From the NCBI GenBank assembly GCA_022813625.1, contig JAKLMB010000014.1, forward strand, positions 762,845-826,844: DNA of 64,000 nucleotides, given 5' to 3'. The stretch comes from Aaosphaeria pasadenensis (taxonomy: Eukaryota; Ascomycota; Dothideomycetes; Pleosporales). The notes beneath the pieces were generated by a model. It saw only the letters and a program-made list of their open reading frames with translations, had not been told where the DNA came from and did no database searches. A program made the position numbers and the translations under genes. How positions within the stretch are numbered: the stretch's first letter is position 1; every line of letters begins with the position of its first letter. Below are positions 33,574 through 44,057 of the stretch, piece by piece.

Positions 33574-35285
33574 ATGAGACCCTCGATAGGAATCTTGCTG
33601 GTTATCAATGCGGCTACCGCTTCTGCCGTTTTAACGGGCGAAGCGCTCGCAATGGTCGAAGATTCCACAGCCTGGATGGATAAATTCTACGACCCATCAA
33701 TTGGCCAGCTCTACGACCTCGAATCCAAAGCGGCCATGAATCATGAAACCTTGACATCAGCTTGGTACGCTGTTGGTCTTCTCGCCCGTAATGGCAACGG
33801 TGGGAAGGACGTCACAGAGGCTCAAAGAATCATCAATCTTATCATTGCTGATCAGCATGATAACCCAAAAGATCTCTGGTATGGTGGATATACCAGAGAG
33901 CCCGAAGAACCCGATGTCGGGTCAGAACATTACCCAGCGAAGGCATACGGGTCATTCGACCCTAACTGGAGGGGCTTCGTGGGACTAAGTTTCATTACTA
34001 TGTATGAGGATTTTGGGGATCTGTTATCGGAAAAGTTGAAAACATTGATGCTTGAAAGCTTGTTCAATTGTAGTATTGGGGATTCATATCGCGAAGGTGG
34101 AATTAACGGGGACAATCTATGGCCTTCTTACAGCAACCCGGCGATCATGCGCGCTATTGGGACCGGATGGACTGGGAGGAAAACGGGAGACAAAAATATG
34201 ACGAAAGCCGGCGAAGACTATGCGCAAAAGATTATCGATCTATGGGACATGCATAATACTCTGTCTGAGTTTAATTCAGCAACGTATGCTGGCATTTCGA
34301 TCTTCGGCCTCACCCTCTGGGCCAAGTACATGCCTGAAGACTCCATAATGGCAAAACGCGGCCCGGGGATCCTCAGCGGTGTTTGGAACACGACATCACA
34401 GCTCTGGCACGCTGATATGCGTAACCTCGCAGGACCTTGGGACCGTTCCTACAGTCTCGATATGACCATACACCTTGGCCATCTATCGCTTTTCCTCGCC
34501 CCAATCATTGGTAGAAAGGCAGCCGGTCTGCACCAATACCCCGAGATAATGAGTCACGCGCGAGATTGGGCATGGGCACCACTGATCGCGGTACATTCCG
34601 AGTTTCATAATTCTCTTCTCTCCGACGAGTTGAAAAATTCACTGAAAACGTTCGACGGGGATCGGGTGTGGAAGGGTCAGGCTTATTACCCACCCCACGA
34701 TCTGGACACACGGAACATCACAACGTGGATGGGAAAGACCCTTATGATCGGCGCGCAATCGTATCACACCAAGAGCAAGAATGGACCATCTAACAACAAC
34801 GGACAGTTTCATCCTGCAGTTGCGCAATGGATGTACGGTGAGGGCAAAATTGGTTGGCTTTCGGTAAGTTTCCTTCCGATATACCAGGACCTTGTAGGGC
34901 GATGAAGAAAACACGATTGCCTAATTCGTCTGAACAGCTCCGATCAAGCCAGGCTCACGTCCAAGTAGAGGTCTCTGCAAATCGCCTCAAGATTACATAT
35001 CCGGAAGGCGGCGCAGACTCTGTCTTTACGTTTTTTGTTTCACCATCGATTCTTCAGCCAAATGTCAAGGCATGGGCCGATATCCAAGGAATCAGCATAT
35101 CAGTCACTGGTAACGTGGACGAGAAGTACGATTTGAAGTTTGCAGGACGCTATGGCGGAGAGTTGAGCCCGTGGTACGATCATAACTATTGGCGATTCGA
35201 GTATAAGATGCCTACAGTGCTGAATGGAAGCCCAGAGTTAGAGATTGATTTTTCAACTCCAAAGCCATTCAACAGGCTTTCTTAG
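33574..35285 (+). CDS. Large secreted protein, possibly glycan-active, family not assigned
   Basis: Two exons, 33574-34863 and 34938-35285 (545 aa; intron 34864-34937 GTAAGT...CAG, phase 0). The first 18 or so residues (MRPSIGILLVINAATASA) form a signal peptide. The body is rich in Trp and Tyr with repeated helical pairs (NHETLTSAWYAVGLLARN, WRGFVGLSFITMYEDFGD, NSATYAGISIFGLTLWAKY), which suggests a helical toroid as in many glycoside hydrolases and lyases. The last ~110 residues look like a beta-rich domain. Several N-x-S/T sites are present. I do not recognise the family. Context beside a sugar transporter and Zn2Cys6 factor supports an extracellular carbohydrate role, by inference only. 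Confidence 0.75.
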
Positions 35286-35989
35286 AGATCCTCAAGGTTG
35301 TCCTTTTGGTCATGGTTAGGTTTAAATTCAGGAATCAACAAATTCTAAGATTCAGAAGCGGGTTCAATGAGCATGCTCAATGTCCGAGAGGCTCTTTATT
35401 CTTTGATGCATCTTGTAGAGCCTCAACCCGAGAGAGTTCATTGTAGTGTACTTCAGGTAAATTACACGGTGTTCATCATAAACATGGACAGTTTCTGTCT
35501 CCCTTAGAGAAAGGGAACAATGCTCTCTCTGCTTCTTTGTGCTTTTTAAGATTATCCTAGCAGTTTAGGTGATCCGAGGAATACGCTAGCAACAGTGTTA
35601 ACAGATTTCGTATCAACCACTAAAGAGTCTGGCATGGTATAGTATGGTGTGCTATTGGCTCCCGACCTTAAGTAGCTCCCGTAGGCAAACGATCCTCTTG
35701 AGATCGTGCGGTGTTGTCGAAATCCGTCCCAAGGTTCACGTATCGCCTACTCAATGTCAATAAAAAGGTAACTATAGTTCGCTTCCGGCTACCTTCCGAA
35801 CAAAAGGGTGATTATCTGTCTCTCTGAAAGAACAACAATTAGATACACAACTTAGCTCGTCTTTCGCAAGGAACATAATCTCACTTTGTACGCCTTGAAC
35901 ATACATGGTAGCGTACAAGTAGATCCACCACTACTAAATTTCGAATCAGACGTCTACAATTCAGTGCAAATACGAAAACGAGTCTCATT
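35286..35989. other. Intergenic, no supported gene
   Basis: 0.7 kb with no family ORF or obvious repeat. Confidence 0.5.
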
Positions 35990-36604
35990 ATGAATAAAGA
36001 TAATATTTTTAAGAATATATGGCAGAATATACCCCGATCGAGAACGAACGTCGATCGACCTGGGGAAACTGCACGAAGTGACCAGCCAGAGAACGAGCAT
36101 GGCGCATCACCGCCTGAATATACCGATCTTCCAGTACAGGATATCAAAAGAGATGTTACACCTAAACGCGAGACACTTTATCCAATCATGATCAGATACG
36201 CCAAGGAAAGCAGGGAAATCCGAGATGTCCAACTCATCTGGTCCCTCGTTGAGATTATAGCTGTCACATTCGCCACTGATTGTCGGAAACTCACAGCTGC
36301 CCTCGAAAAGAACGATCCGAATTGGGCTAGCATCGCAGGCATGAAAGACTCGTCGTCAATGACCGATAAAACGGGCAGGATACCGCTTGAAGAAATATCC
36401 GCTCTTGTTCGAAGCTTCCAGAAGGGGATGAGCCGTAATCGCTGGCTCTTGATACCTAAAAGAGAGAAAGATCTCATCGAAAAGATCGTGTTAGAGCCCG
36501 TCATCGACTTCAATCTGAATCTTGACTATGTTCTTGAGCTTCTAGGCCGGTATGATCGTGTCAAGGGATGTCCGAGACCGGAGAGCACGCTAATTGATTG
36601 CTAG
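35990..36604 (+). CDS. Hypothetical protein, charged and helical
   Basis: Single open frame of 204 aa, MNKDNIFKNIW to STLIDC. Highly charged, predicted mostly helical by composition, with no signal peptide, TM helix or motif I know. The following region (36683-36934) has a second short open frame with similar composition, so this may be the 5' part of a longer, spliced or broken gene. Confidence 0.4.
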   Translation: MNKDNIFKNIWQNIPRSRTNVDRPGETARSDQPENEHGASPPEYTDLPVQDIKRDVTPKRETLYPIMIRYAKESREIRDVQLIWSLVEIIAVTFATDCRKLTAALEKNDPNWASIAGMKDSSSMTDKTGRIPLEEISALVRSFQKGMSRNRWLLIPKREKDLIEKIVLEPVIDFNLNLDYVLELLGRYDRVKGCPRPESTLIDC

Positions 36605-36682
36605 CTATCAAGATCGCCTAAGCTAGGTGATACAATAGCGTCACATGCTTTAATTATTCGAAATGTTCCGCTAGGAGAAAAT

Positions 36683-36934
36683 GTGCATCACGTACTGGAA
36701 GACTCCATAGTCCGTTACCAGAAGGAAAATGGATTAGAGGGGCTCTGCACTTCAACGGAATTGCAGAAGGAATCAATGTTGTCAGTAGCGACGATGTGCT
36801 GCTGGCCTCTGAGCGATGAGTACATGGATCTGGCTCAGGGATTAAGGGCCACAGAGAGAGATGGTGTCATGAACGATCCTTTCGAGCTTAGTCGAGCAAG
36901 ACTGAGAGAAGCGCGAGATCTTCGTAAGAACTGA
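36683..36934 (+). pseudogene. Possible 3' remnant of the preceding hypothetical gene
   Basis: 83-codon frame beginning at GTG, reading VHHVLEDSIVRYQKEN to ARDLRKN. It lacks an ATG of its own. I could not find a splice pair that joins it cleanly to the upstream frame. Low confidence; it may be non-coding. Confidence 0.25.
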
Positions 36935-37610
36935 GAATGAAAAGTGGGCGATATTGAGTCTCATTATTGAATCACTTGAAAGGAAAAGGCAGAATGTAGA
37001 ATTAAGTGACTGGGTGGGATAAGATCTCCACGGGCGACTACCGGTGACCTTAATTGGTTTACGGAGCTTCAGCAAAGATCCGCATCATGGTTGATAGTCC
37101 CAGCAATAATGGCAAACCAACAGACGTTGAAAGCGATTCAAAAAAAACATTAAGAGTGAGAAACACGTGATTCCCAGACTTCCTCCACAGAACCCTTCCG
37201 GGCTTAACTTGTGGACCTCTTCGTCACGTAGCTTTCCTTACTCTACCAGAGTGAACGAGCCAGCGCCATTCATACAGCCGTACAAGCTAATAAGACCGTC
37301 TTACTGTAGACAGTGCCGGCGAAAACTCGGCGCTAAATTTGCTAGCAATCGTGAGATACATTCACGATCAGGATACTGGCGACCGCGTCTGGTTTCATGG
37401 CAGACTGGTCGTCATTTCGCTACCAGCGGGGATTTCTACTCTAGGCCTTCATTGCGATCATAAAAACTTTTGCAAGGAATCCAGTCTGTTTGAAGTATTT
37501 TTGTTTGCTAAAGTGAGCATCTAGCGAATCCCATGATCGGAATAGGCCCTATGAAATCTCTATCTTAGATGCACTACCGTTCTCCAGCCAATATTTCCAG
37601 AATGTGACTT
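36935..37610. other. Decayed or non-coding region
   Basis: Only short frames interrupted by stops. It precedes an alpha/beta-hydrolase fragment and may contain its unrecognisable 5' part. Confidence 0.4.
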
Positions 37611-37808
37611 GTGGTCTATAAGTTCCCATGCAAGTACATATACTGTGACGGGCGCACATTACCTCATCCAAATGTCAGTGTGTGTATCGCACCTAGCTGG
37701 TCTGTCAAAAACATGCCGCCAATGTTTATCGCATGTGGGCAAGAGAACCTGGCAGACGAGGCATACCACATTGCAAGAAAAGTTGCAAAGGCATGGAAGG
37801 TGAGATAG
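37611..37808 (+). pseudogene. Alpha/beta-hydrolase fold-3 esterase fragment
   Basis: A 65-codon frame contains YIYCDGRTLPHPNVSV and NMPPMFIACGQENLADEAYH. These match the C-terminal third of fungal HSL-like esterases, where a YCD..LCHP.VSP segment is followed by a PP(M)xxxxGxExLxDE strand with the catalytic Asp. The HGGG oxyanion and GxSxG nucleophile parts are absent upstream and the catalytic His part absent downstream. A GTGAGA directly before the stop could once have been a splice donor. Best read as a gene relic. Confidence 0.5.
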
Positions 37809-38109
37809 AATAGAAAATGAAAATGGGAGAGATCATAGCGCAGCGCAGGCCATGGACTGGACGTGCAGAGACGGCCTCACTCTAGAATACTCGTCACGCA
37901 GGAAGGGATCTTGTTTTCGAAGCTCAACACCGCTCGGAGCTTCTGTGCCCATTACATTAAAGCTAAACAATACTGCTTATCGCTCAGAGTTGACATATTT
38001 TGTCGACGTTCCGTGATATTTCGAATCATCGTTATTACTTCTACTCTGGACACCCCAGAAGACCAACCACTCGATCAAACACTGTCGACACCGTACCACG
38101 GTATGTATC
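37809..38109. other. Intergenic, no supported gene
   Basis: About 0.3 kb between the esterase relic and the secreted-protein pseudogene. Nothing recognised. Confidence 0.5.
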
Positions 38110-38515
38110 CTACCATGGGACGAGATGAGTGATCAGCTGGCCTGTTGTTCCCCAGCATTGACCATCCCCCCTCAGGTACTGGGTTCCAGGGTTTCCATTT
38201 GCGTAGAATCGGACCTCTGAATACCACGTAAATTTTACCGTCTTTGCCAATGTCAAAATAGAAGTAGGGTTACTTACGGTATTTATAATTGAGCTCGACT
38301 GACAGTGCGCTATGTGTGCCTTGCGGCGACGCGAAAGTCTGCTCTCCCCATCCACTGCCAATGTCCTTCTGGCCGATCCAATTCTTGCAGTTTGTGTCGG
38401 AGTAGCTTGTAACAATGTCAGCGAGGTACCCTTTTTGGGAGATTGTTTGGCCATACTAGTTGATGTGCATTGCGCCATACACCGTAGGCAAGAGGGTAAG
38501 GAGTTGGAGCTTCAT
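38110..38515 (-). pseudogene. Small secreted cysteine-containing protein with one in-frame stop
   Basis: Two exons, 38278-38515 and 38110-38216, with a good intron (38217-38277, GTAAGT...CAG). Together they give 345 nt, a length divisible by three, ending in a proper stop. The first codons read MKLQLLTLLPTVYGA, a signal peptide. Codon 20 is TAG (38456-38458); the frame then stays open through both exons, with two Cys seen in the mature part. A 27-nt GT...AG segment ending at that TAG would restore frame if spliced, but it is shorter than known fungal introns. Small secreted proteins of this type are candidate effectors. I call it a recently disabled gene; sequencing error is the alternative. 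Confidence 0.55.
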
Positions 38516-39379
38516 TTTCAGTGATTGGATTGAAGAAAGAACTTGATATGAGTGATGTCGGAGATGCCTTATAACATAGCAGCAGATGCCACTTCTTTAT
38601 ACTTTGTTTCCTTGCAGTCACCCTTTCTGTACCATTTCGTATCCTCGAGACCAGCACTCCCAGGCCGATTGATGGATTGCAAGGTACTGGTGAATAATCC
38701 CCCGAAATCTCTGCCATACGAGAAAATTTGGGGTCAAGCCAACTTGACAGGGATGTGAGTAAAGCATTGAACCGCTAATTCCCTCACCGATTCACCGTAT
38801 GTACAGAGGGTTGCAGCATTGGGTTGAACTGTGAACACCTGCTAGTACATATGCACCTTTTAACCTTAATCAGCTGTCTTATAGCAAATAAGAGGCGAAA
38901 GGTACACATATTATTCCTTGTATATGCTAAAAACGCTAGCAGGTGTTCAACCCAATGCTTCAACCCTCTGTACATAGTATCTACTGTAGGTACTGTATCC
39001 GCATTCTTCTACGTAGAGTCCATGTTTCTTTGTGGCAAAGCCTGACTCTACACCGTAATTTCACCGAAAGATCGCGCATCTACCCGCACACTAAACCTTT
39101 CACGTGTCTGGTGCGACAGATCCGCCGTTATTTCAATACGAGTACGAACTCCACATTGTACAGTATTTGGCACTTCCAACAGTATGACCCCCGGAACTTG
39201 CCGCTTCGTAAATGTCAAATCTGCCTCGAGTACTAATAATATCAGGAGATACAGAATCGTCTGCAAACCACCTGCTGTACCTGTACAAACAACCTCAATC
39301 AGCCGCTAGAAGTGCAACCATATTACCCGTGACGTGGCAGGCCCAAGCATCGTGATGTTTACGAGACCAAACATCTAGT
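38516..39379. other. Intergenic with MITE
   Basis: Holds the MITE at 38800-38974. No supported gene. The short ORFs that overlap the MITE arms are artefacts of the repeat. Confidence 0.5.
38800..38974. mobile_element. MITE, 175 bp, with ~40-bp terminal inverted repeats and TA flanks
   Basis: The left end TGTACAGAGGGTTGCAGCAT continues as TGGGTTGAAC and, after a 7-bp insertion, ACACCTGCTAG. The right arm (38935-38974) is its near-perfect reverse complement, with one mismatch in the first 30 bp. TA dinucleotides flank both ends (38798-38799 and 38975-38976), the target duplication of Tc1/mariner/Fot1-type elements. No coding capacity, so a non-autonomous element. Confidence 0.8.
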
Positions 39380-40399
39380 ATGCGGCGCAATTATCTCCTC
39401 CTAGGCTCCGCGATCTGTATTGTCTTTCTTTTCACTATTGTGGGCCACAACATCGACATATCGCAGAGGACGGCACAAACTCACGAATGGTCATACGTTT
39501 TTTCCTGTTTTGGCCGATGTTTGCAGCACTCATTGAACGTCGATGAAAGCCGGCGTCCAGTCCCACTGACTGTCATTCTCTCCTCAACTACGAAAGATGA
39601 CCAACAAGAGTTGACACGAAGATCTGGTCTCCGGAAAGGAGACTCGCAAATGGTCTACGTCGCTGACAATACCTCGGCAACTCTCACAGTCCCTCAGAAC
39701 AAAGGATACGAGGCAATGGTCTACTTGACGTATCTGATTGATCACTACGACAACCTTCCAGAGATTATGGTATTCATGCACGCTGGGAGGATCTCATGGC
39801 ACAACAACGCCCTTTTGCTTGCACGTGCTGACTTGATGGTCAACAAATTAAACATTACAACCGTTCTTCGGCAAGGTTTTGTTGGACTAGCATGTGACGC
39901 ACACCTGCAAAGGCATATCGGGTCTGTGCCCAATGTGGCAGGAATTTCATCATTGGAACTCACGAGGGAAGATTGGTTCACAAACCCTCAAGATCTACCG
40001 CGCATTTCACCAGCTGAATGGCACCAGCGATATCTTGACTTGTGGGAAAGCCTCTTTCCAAATACACTGGCACCGTTAACGATTGATGCTCCTAAGGGAG
40101 GGCAATTTGCAATTTCTAGACAGACTGCGATGTTGGTCCCAAAGGAAAAATTAAGCAGGCTTCGTGACTGGCTCATTGCGACACCATTGCCCTCTAAGTG
40201 TGCTGGGGCAGTTTTCGAAGCACTCTGGCACCTTATCTTCCTAGGTCCAACCAACAGCAGTATCTCAACGCAATCATCCGTTTGCTACTGCCAATTGTAC
40301 GACATCTGTCCGCAGCAAGGCTCAATGTCGGAAGAGCAGGCAAATTTGGTCTTCGATGCCTCTATAGTTATGGCATTACGATTACTAGACAGTAAATAA
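39380..40399 (+). CDS. DUF3431-family type II membrane protein
   Basis: Single exon, 339 aa. One N-terminal hydrophobic helix (YLLLGSAICIVFLFTIVG, residues 5-22) suggests a type II membrane anchor with the rest in the secretory lumen. The core NKGYEAMVYLTYLIDHYDNL and MVFMHAGRISWHNN match the fungal DUF3431 family, in which NKG..A..YL.YI...Y..LP....F.H....WHN is conserved. Members resemble glycosyltransferase-fold proteins, but no activity is established that I can cite. N-glycosylation sequons are present (NTSA, NITT, NSS). It stands at the left border of the second metabolite region. Confidence 0.8.
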   Translation: MRRNYLLLGSAICIVFLFTIVGHNIDISQRTAQTHEWSYVFSCFGRCLQHSLNVDESRRPVPLTVILSSTTKDDQQELTRRSGLRKGDSQMVYVADNTSATLTVPQNKGYEAMVYLTYLIDHYDNLPEIMVFMHAGRISWHNNALLLARADLMVNKLNITTVLRQGFVGLACDAHLQRHIGSVPNVAGISSLELTREDWFTNPQDLPRISPAEWHQRYLDLWESLFPNTLAPLTIDAPKGGQFAISRQTAMLVPKEKLSRLRDWLIATPLPSKCAGAVFEALWHLIFLGPTNSSISTQSSVCYCQLYDICPQQGSMSEEQANLVFDASIVMALRLLDSK

Positions 40400-40883
40400 A
40401 ATTATAATTGATCTTTTACTTTAGATATGCGTATGGACTGGGTAATAAATAAGACAGTTAGAGAATTCACACCTATCAAGGCACATTATGCATTCGGATC
40501 TTTCCCTCTTAGCTTTGATCGTTCTACTATCGTGGTAATGCGTATTTTTATTGTTTTCCTCGGACTCAACCCTGACCTTCAAATAATTGACAGAAGAAAC
40601 TAAATGAACGAGGGCAATTATCAAGACAAAATTATTGATATAAAAAGAAAATATAGATCGCATTGTTGCTTGCAGCCTTGCTTGTCCTAGTTACTCTTTT
40701 GGGTGTACACACATACACTCCAATCAGCATAGCTCGGTTAGCCCGGGGCCCGAGTATAGACAATGGCCAGGTCGCAGATTTCAGGAATTCAACATTACAC
40801 AGTAACTGATAATACTTTATTTTCTAGAAAAGTACAGCTCCTTAGGCGCTGGGATACAATTATCAGTTCATTATTCTATCGTA
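40400..40883. other. Intergenic
   Basis: Spacer between two plus-strand genes; contains the promoter of the cyclotransferase gene. A TATAAAAAG at about 40638-40646 is present but 240 bp from the ATG. No gene or tRNA. Confidence 0.5.
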
Positions 40884-41698
40884 ATGCTCGTACTTCAAGC
40901 ATTACCGCCACCAACATCAAATGTCTGGTACCTCGCCTATGGCTCCAATCTTGCCAAGTCCAAGTTCATTCACGATCGTGGCATTGTTCCTCTCGCTACA
41001 GCCGTTGTCCTTGTACCCGGATGGACATTGACTATGGATAGCGCTGGAGTACCGTACTCCGAGCCCTCTTTCGGAAGTATCACACCCATATTCGATTCTA
41101 GAAACGAGAAGAACACAGAATTGCTCGGGACGGCCTATTTACTTACACCCGAGATGTACACCAAAGTAATTGCATCGGAAGGTGGGGGAATTGCGTATGC
41201 TGAAATTGAGGTTCGGGCTAGCAGAGTGATAGATCCCAGTGGAAGCGATTTGGAAAAACAGAATGAGACTTTTGCTGTCAGGTCGTTGATTACAGTACTC
41301 AGACATTTGGCTCGACCCAGCGATCGCTACCTGGTATTGTAGCCCGTATCTACGACAGAGTAATCCTGACACTTGATAAATAGGGCCTTATCCGGACTGG
41401 AGCCGAAGAAGCCCAGATGCCTGATGCATATCAGAAGTTCCTCGCGCGCATTCCAACCTACACTAAGCCCAAGGACCGTCTTCGCATGATAGGTGCTTCT
41501 CTTTTCCTTGCATTCTGGGTTCCAATTATGTCAATGATGGAGAAGATTACCAAAGCGGCCTTAAAGTCGAGTGGGAAGGCAAATGCACCTCGTTGGGTAA
41601 TTCTCCTCGTAAGATTCGTGGTTATCAGCATGTGGCTCTATCATGATTATGTGCACAGTCCTATCTGGGGGAGGGGAGATGGCTTAGATCAGAGTTGA
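40884..41698 (+). CDS. Gamma-glutamylcyclotransferase-like protein (GliK-like)
   Basis: Two exons, 40884-41333 and 41384-41698 (254 aa; intron 41334-41383 GTATTG...TAG, phase 0). The N-terminal VWYLAYGSNL is the GGACT substrate-binding loop, followed by GWTLTMD, PSFGSITPI, GTAYLLTPEMY and the acidic region EGGGIAYAEIEV that carries the catalytic Glu. The C-terminal exon adds MPDAYQKFLARIPTY and two hydrophobic stretches (GASLFLAFWVPIMSM, ILLVRFVVISMWLY) that may anchor it to membrane. In gliotoxin-type pathways GliK removes the gamma-glutamyl group from the bis-glutathione adduct. Nearby GliT-like genes make that role plausible, but no NRPS is in view. Confidence 0.85.
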
Positions 41699-42375
41699 GG
41701 TGTCTCTCTTCTTTTTGCTTGTTTTAGTCTTGGTAATGATCGCAAATAATACCATAACATACTTGTATGACGTGAACGGCCTGGAGATTGACAAATTGGG
41801 TTTCTCGGGGCGGTTTTCATCAACCATATAAGAAAGGCTGCTCCTTTTGTCCAACCTTCCAATCATGATACTCAGAAAGGATAGTTTCAATGCTCGTTGG
41901 TTGCTCTTGTATCATGTATAGAAGAGCCATCCGTATCGTCCATTCGGCATTGAAAGGTTTGATGATTGGAGAGCGCAATACATGTACACTGCTCATGGAA
42001 TACATCTCATAGGAATCATTCAAGGTGTAATTGAATCTTGGTAATACAAGAGGTCAATAAAGGCAATTTCGGCTGATTAGGCCACGTGTAAGATTGCTTT
42101 GTTCTGGTCTGTTTTGAATCGATTCAATACACCGGACAATGTTCCAACAGCAACAACGACTTCGACCTCTACGATAAACCCGTTAGAACTGATAGTGGCA
42201 AATTAGAAGCAAGTAGCTTGTAATTCTATACTATAAATCTTTGTATTACACAGGGAAGCTTATGGAGTAATGGAAATATAGATCTCAGAGAGTAATGGAT
42301 GCAATAGAAACATAGATCTGACGGGGTTGTTCTCTAAAATTTGCTCTTTTATTCCATCTTGATTCTGGGATATGA
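41699..42375. other. Convergent 3' spacer
   Basis: Between the cyclotransferase and acetyltransferase 3' ends. No gene recognised. Confidence 0.5.
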
Positions 42376-43760
42376 TTATGGAGGAATTGGAATCAGTGAT
42401 GTCACAGCCAGCTTGATCAGAGGAAGGTTCGCGAAGGATCCGGTACCAATCCGGAGTTTGAGTACACAGTCTCCTGCAAGTGGAAGGCTCAACAGCAAAG
42501 ACGTGAAAACCCAGAGATATCCAATATTTTTGATGGTTGTTGTACTCCACCCGGTCTTACGCCACAGCCATTGGACGAAGTCTTCAACTGTAATAGCGCA
42601 AGCCTGCCATATGAAAAACTTAAGTATGCCTATGGAGCATTCTTCCGCAGTAATGTTTGCAGGTCGCGGCATGTTCAGCTGGCTGAGTGCATGGAATGAA
42701 CCCGATATGAAGAAAGCCAGAAACAACTTAGAGTATGATGAAACATTGGTGCCTCGCGCAATGCCGAGGGCGTCTGCAAATGCATCGGTGAACGATGTGA
42801 GCATCTACCGACAATCGTCAGTCGTGTTCATCGATAAAACATTTCAGATATGTCGTTTTTGGAATGTAACTTCAACTGATGGAGCAATTTGGGATTATGT
42901 TCAACATACATGTCGGAGCTGTTGGTGCCAGAATGTTCCCCAAAACGAACGGATAGTTCTCATGTCTCCAACGCCTCCGAATGGAGATGGCCAGTCCTAT
43001 CAAGCGGTTCAGTGATAGTTTAACAATATGCAGCGCTATTAGACATTACCTGCGGCTTACTGATACCAAATAGAACAGCTACTGCGCCCACGAGCGCGAA
43101 TTGCATGCTAAGTGCAAAATAGGGCAATGCAGCAAGAGAGTAGGTTTTGAGAATATACCATCTCCAGTCATTGTGCCTCATCGTCAAAAATTTCGAATCT
43201 ACCCAACCGACCTGGCCATTGGTGGGGGTAAAATTCACCCTTTGGTGTATTTCATATAGCAAGTCTGCTGTACAGACACATACGGCAAATTTCGCAAGTT
43301 GACCAACTATAAAGCGATGTTTGGTAATTGTTGACACCGCGGGAACATTCTTGACTTGATGATTCCATCTTATACCGCGATGATTGAACATTAAAGACAA
43401 AGCCCATCGAAGCTTCTGCCAACTGAATGCATGGTATCCCCTTGCTTCCCTTGCGGGCTGGTCAACTCTCCAGTAGTGATCTTCTGGGCCCTCTGAACCA
43501 GAAAGGATGAGCTTTGCAAGAACAGCCGTGTAGAACGACCACCCAAGTGAGAAAGGCTGCGCCAAATCAAAATTATTGGTGAAGTGGGGATGAAGATTGC
43601 AATAGATACCGAGACCGATTATGAGCATGATCGATATTGATCTTCGACCCTTGACTGCGGGCGATGTGAGTGCGATGATTTGGACGACCCATAGTACTAT
43701 GTGCGGTACGATTGAAGACTCTGGCACTTTCAAGGTAATATTCGGAGTTTTTGGTTCCAT
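42376..43760 (-). CDS. MBOAT / wax-synthase-domain O-acyltransferase (acetyltransferase-like)
   Basis: Three exons: 43050-43760, 42910-42996, 42376-42804 (408 aa). There are about eight hydrophobic segments. The central exon gives DWPSPFGGVGDMRTIRSFWG and continues with a WHQQLRH segment; W-P-P/S-x-FG...S...FWG..WHQ..R is the wax-synthase-like MBOAT signature. The final exon carries FFISGSFHALSQL with the conserved catalytic His of the family. Fungal members O-acetylate terpenoids and other metabolites in the ER (austinol and pyripyropene types). It is divergent from the P450 across 297 bp, so it probably acetylates a hydroxyl made by that or another oxidase. Confidence 0.88.
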
Positions 43761-44057
43761 TGCCTGAACGATAGCCTAGATTGTCGGGCAATGAGTTGGA
43801 TGTAGGTAAGAGGCTCAAAATGTGTCAAATATGTAGTGGTTCGACTGCTAATTCGTCCAATCAGGACCCGACTCGTGCGGTGCAAGCTATCGGCCGCCGA
43901 AAAAATCACGCTTCATCCTTTGAGAGTGGGTTCTGGTTCGCAAAAAAAGGTTAAATCAGATAAACAGCAGAATAAGGCAAGTGTATGAAAAGACTAGTTG
44001 CATTGCACTCGCCAATAACTATTTCCGAGCAAGAACGCCCGGATCTACAACAACGCA
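43761..44057. promoter_or_regulatory. Shared promoter of acetyltransferase and P450
   Basis: 297 bp between divergent starts (43760 minus, 44058 plus), short enough that co-regulation is likely. A CGGCCGCCG stretch near 43890-43899 is GC-rich and could host a Zn2Cys6 half-site pair; this is speculative. Confidence 0.5.

Noticed and set aside
36900..38515. CRISPR or other prokaryotic defence elements
   Set aside because: No regularly spaced repeats; the window is clearly fungal nuclear DNA.
38784..39236. ORFs across the MITE
   Set aside because: They arise from the inverted repeat arms and have no protein family.
40725..40800. tRNA-like stretch (TAGCTCGGTTAGCC resembles a D-loop)
   Set aside because: No matching acceptor stem, anticodon arm or GGTTCGAATCC-type T-loop downstream.
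42341..43015. Long plus-strand open frame (224 codons)
   Set aside because: Antisense shadow of the MBOAT acetyltransferase, whose minus-strand frame matches a known family with proper introns.
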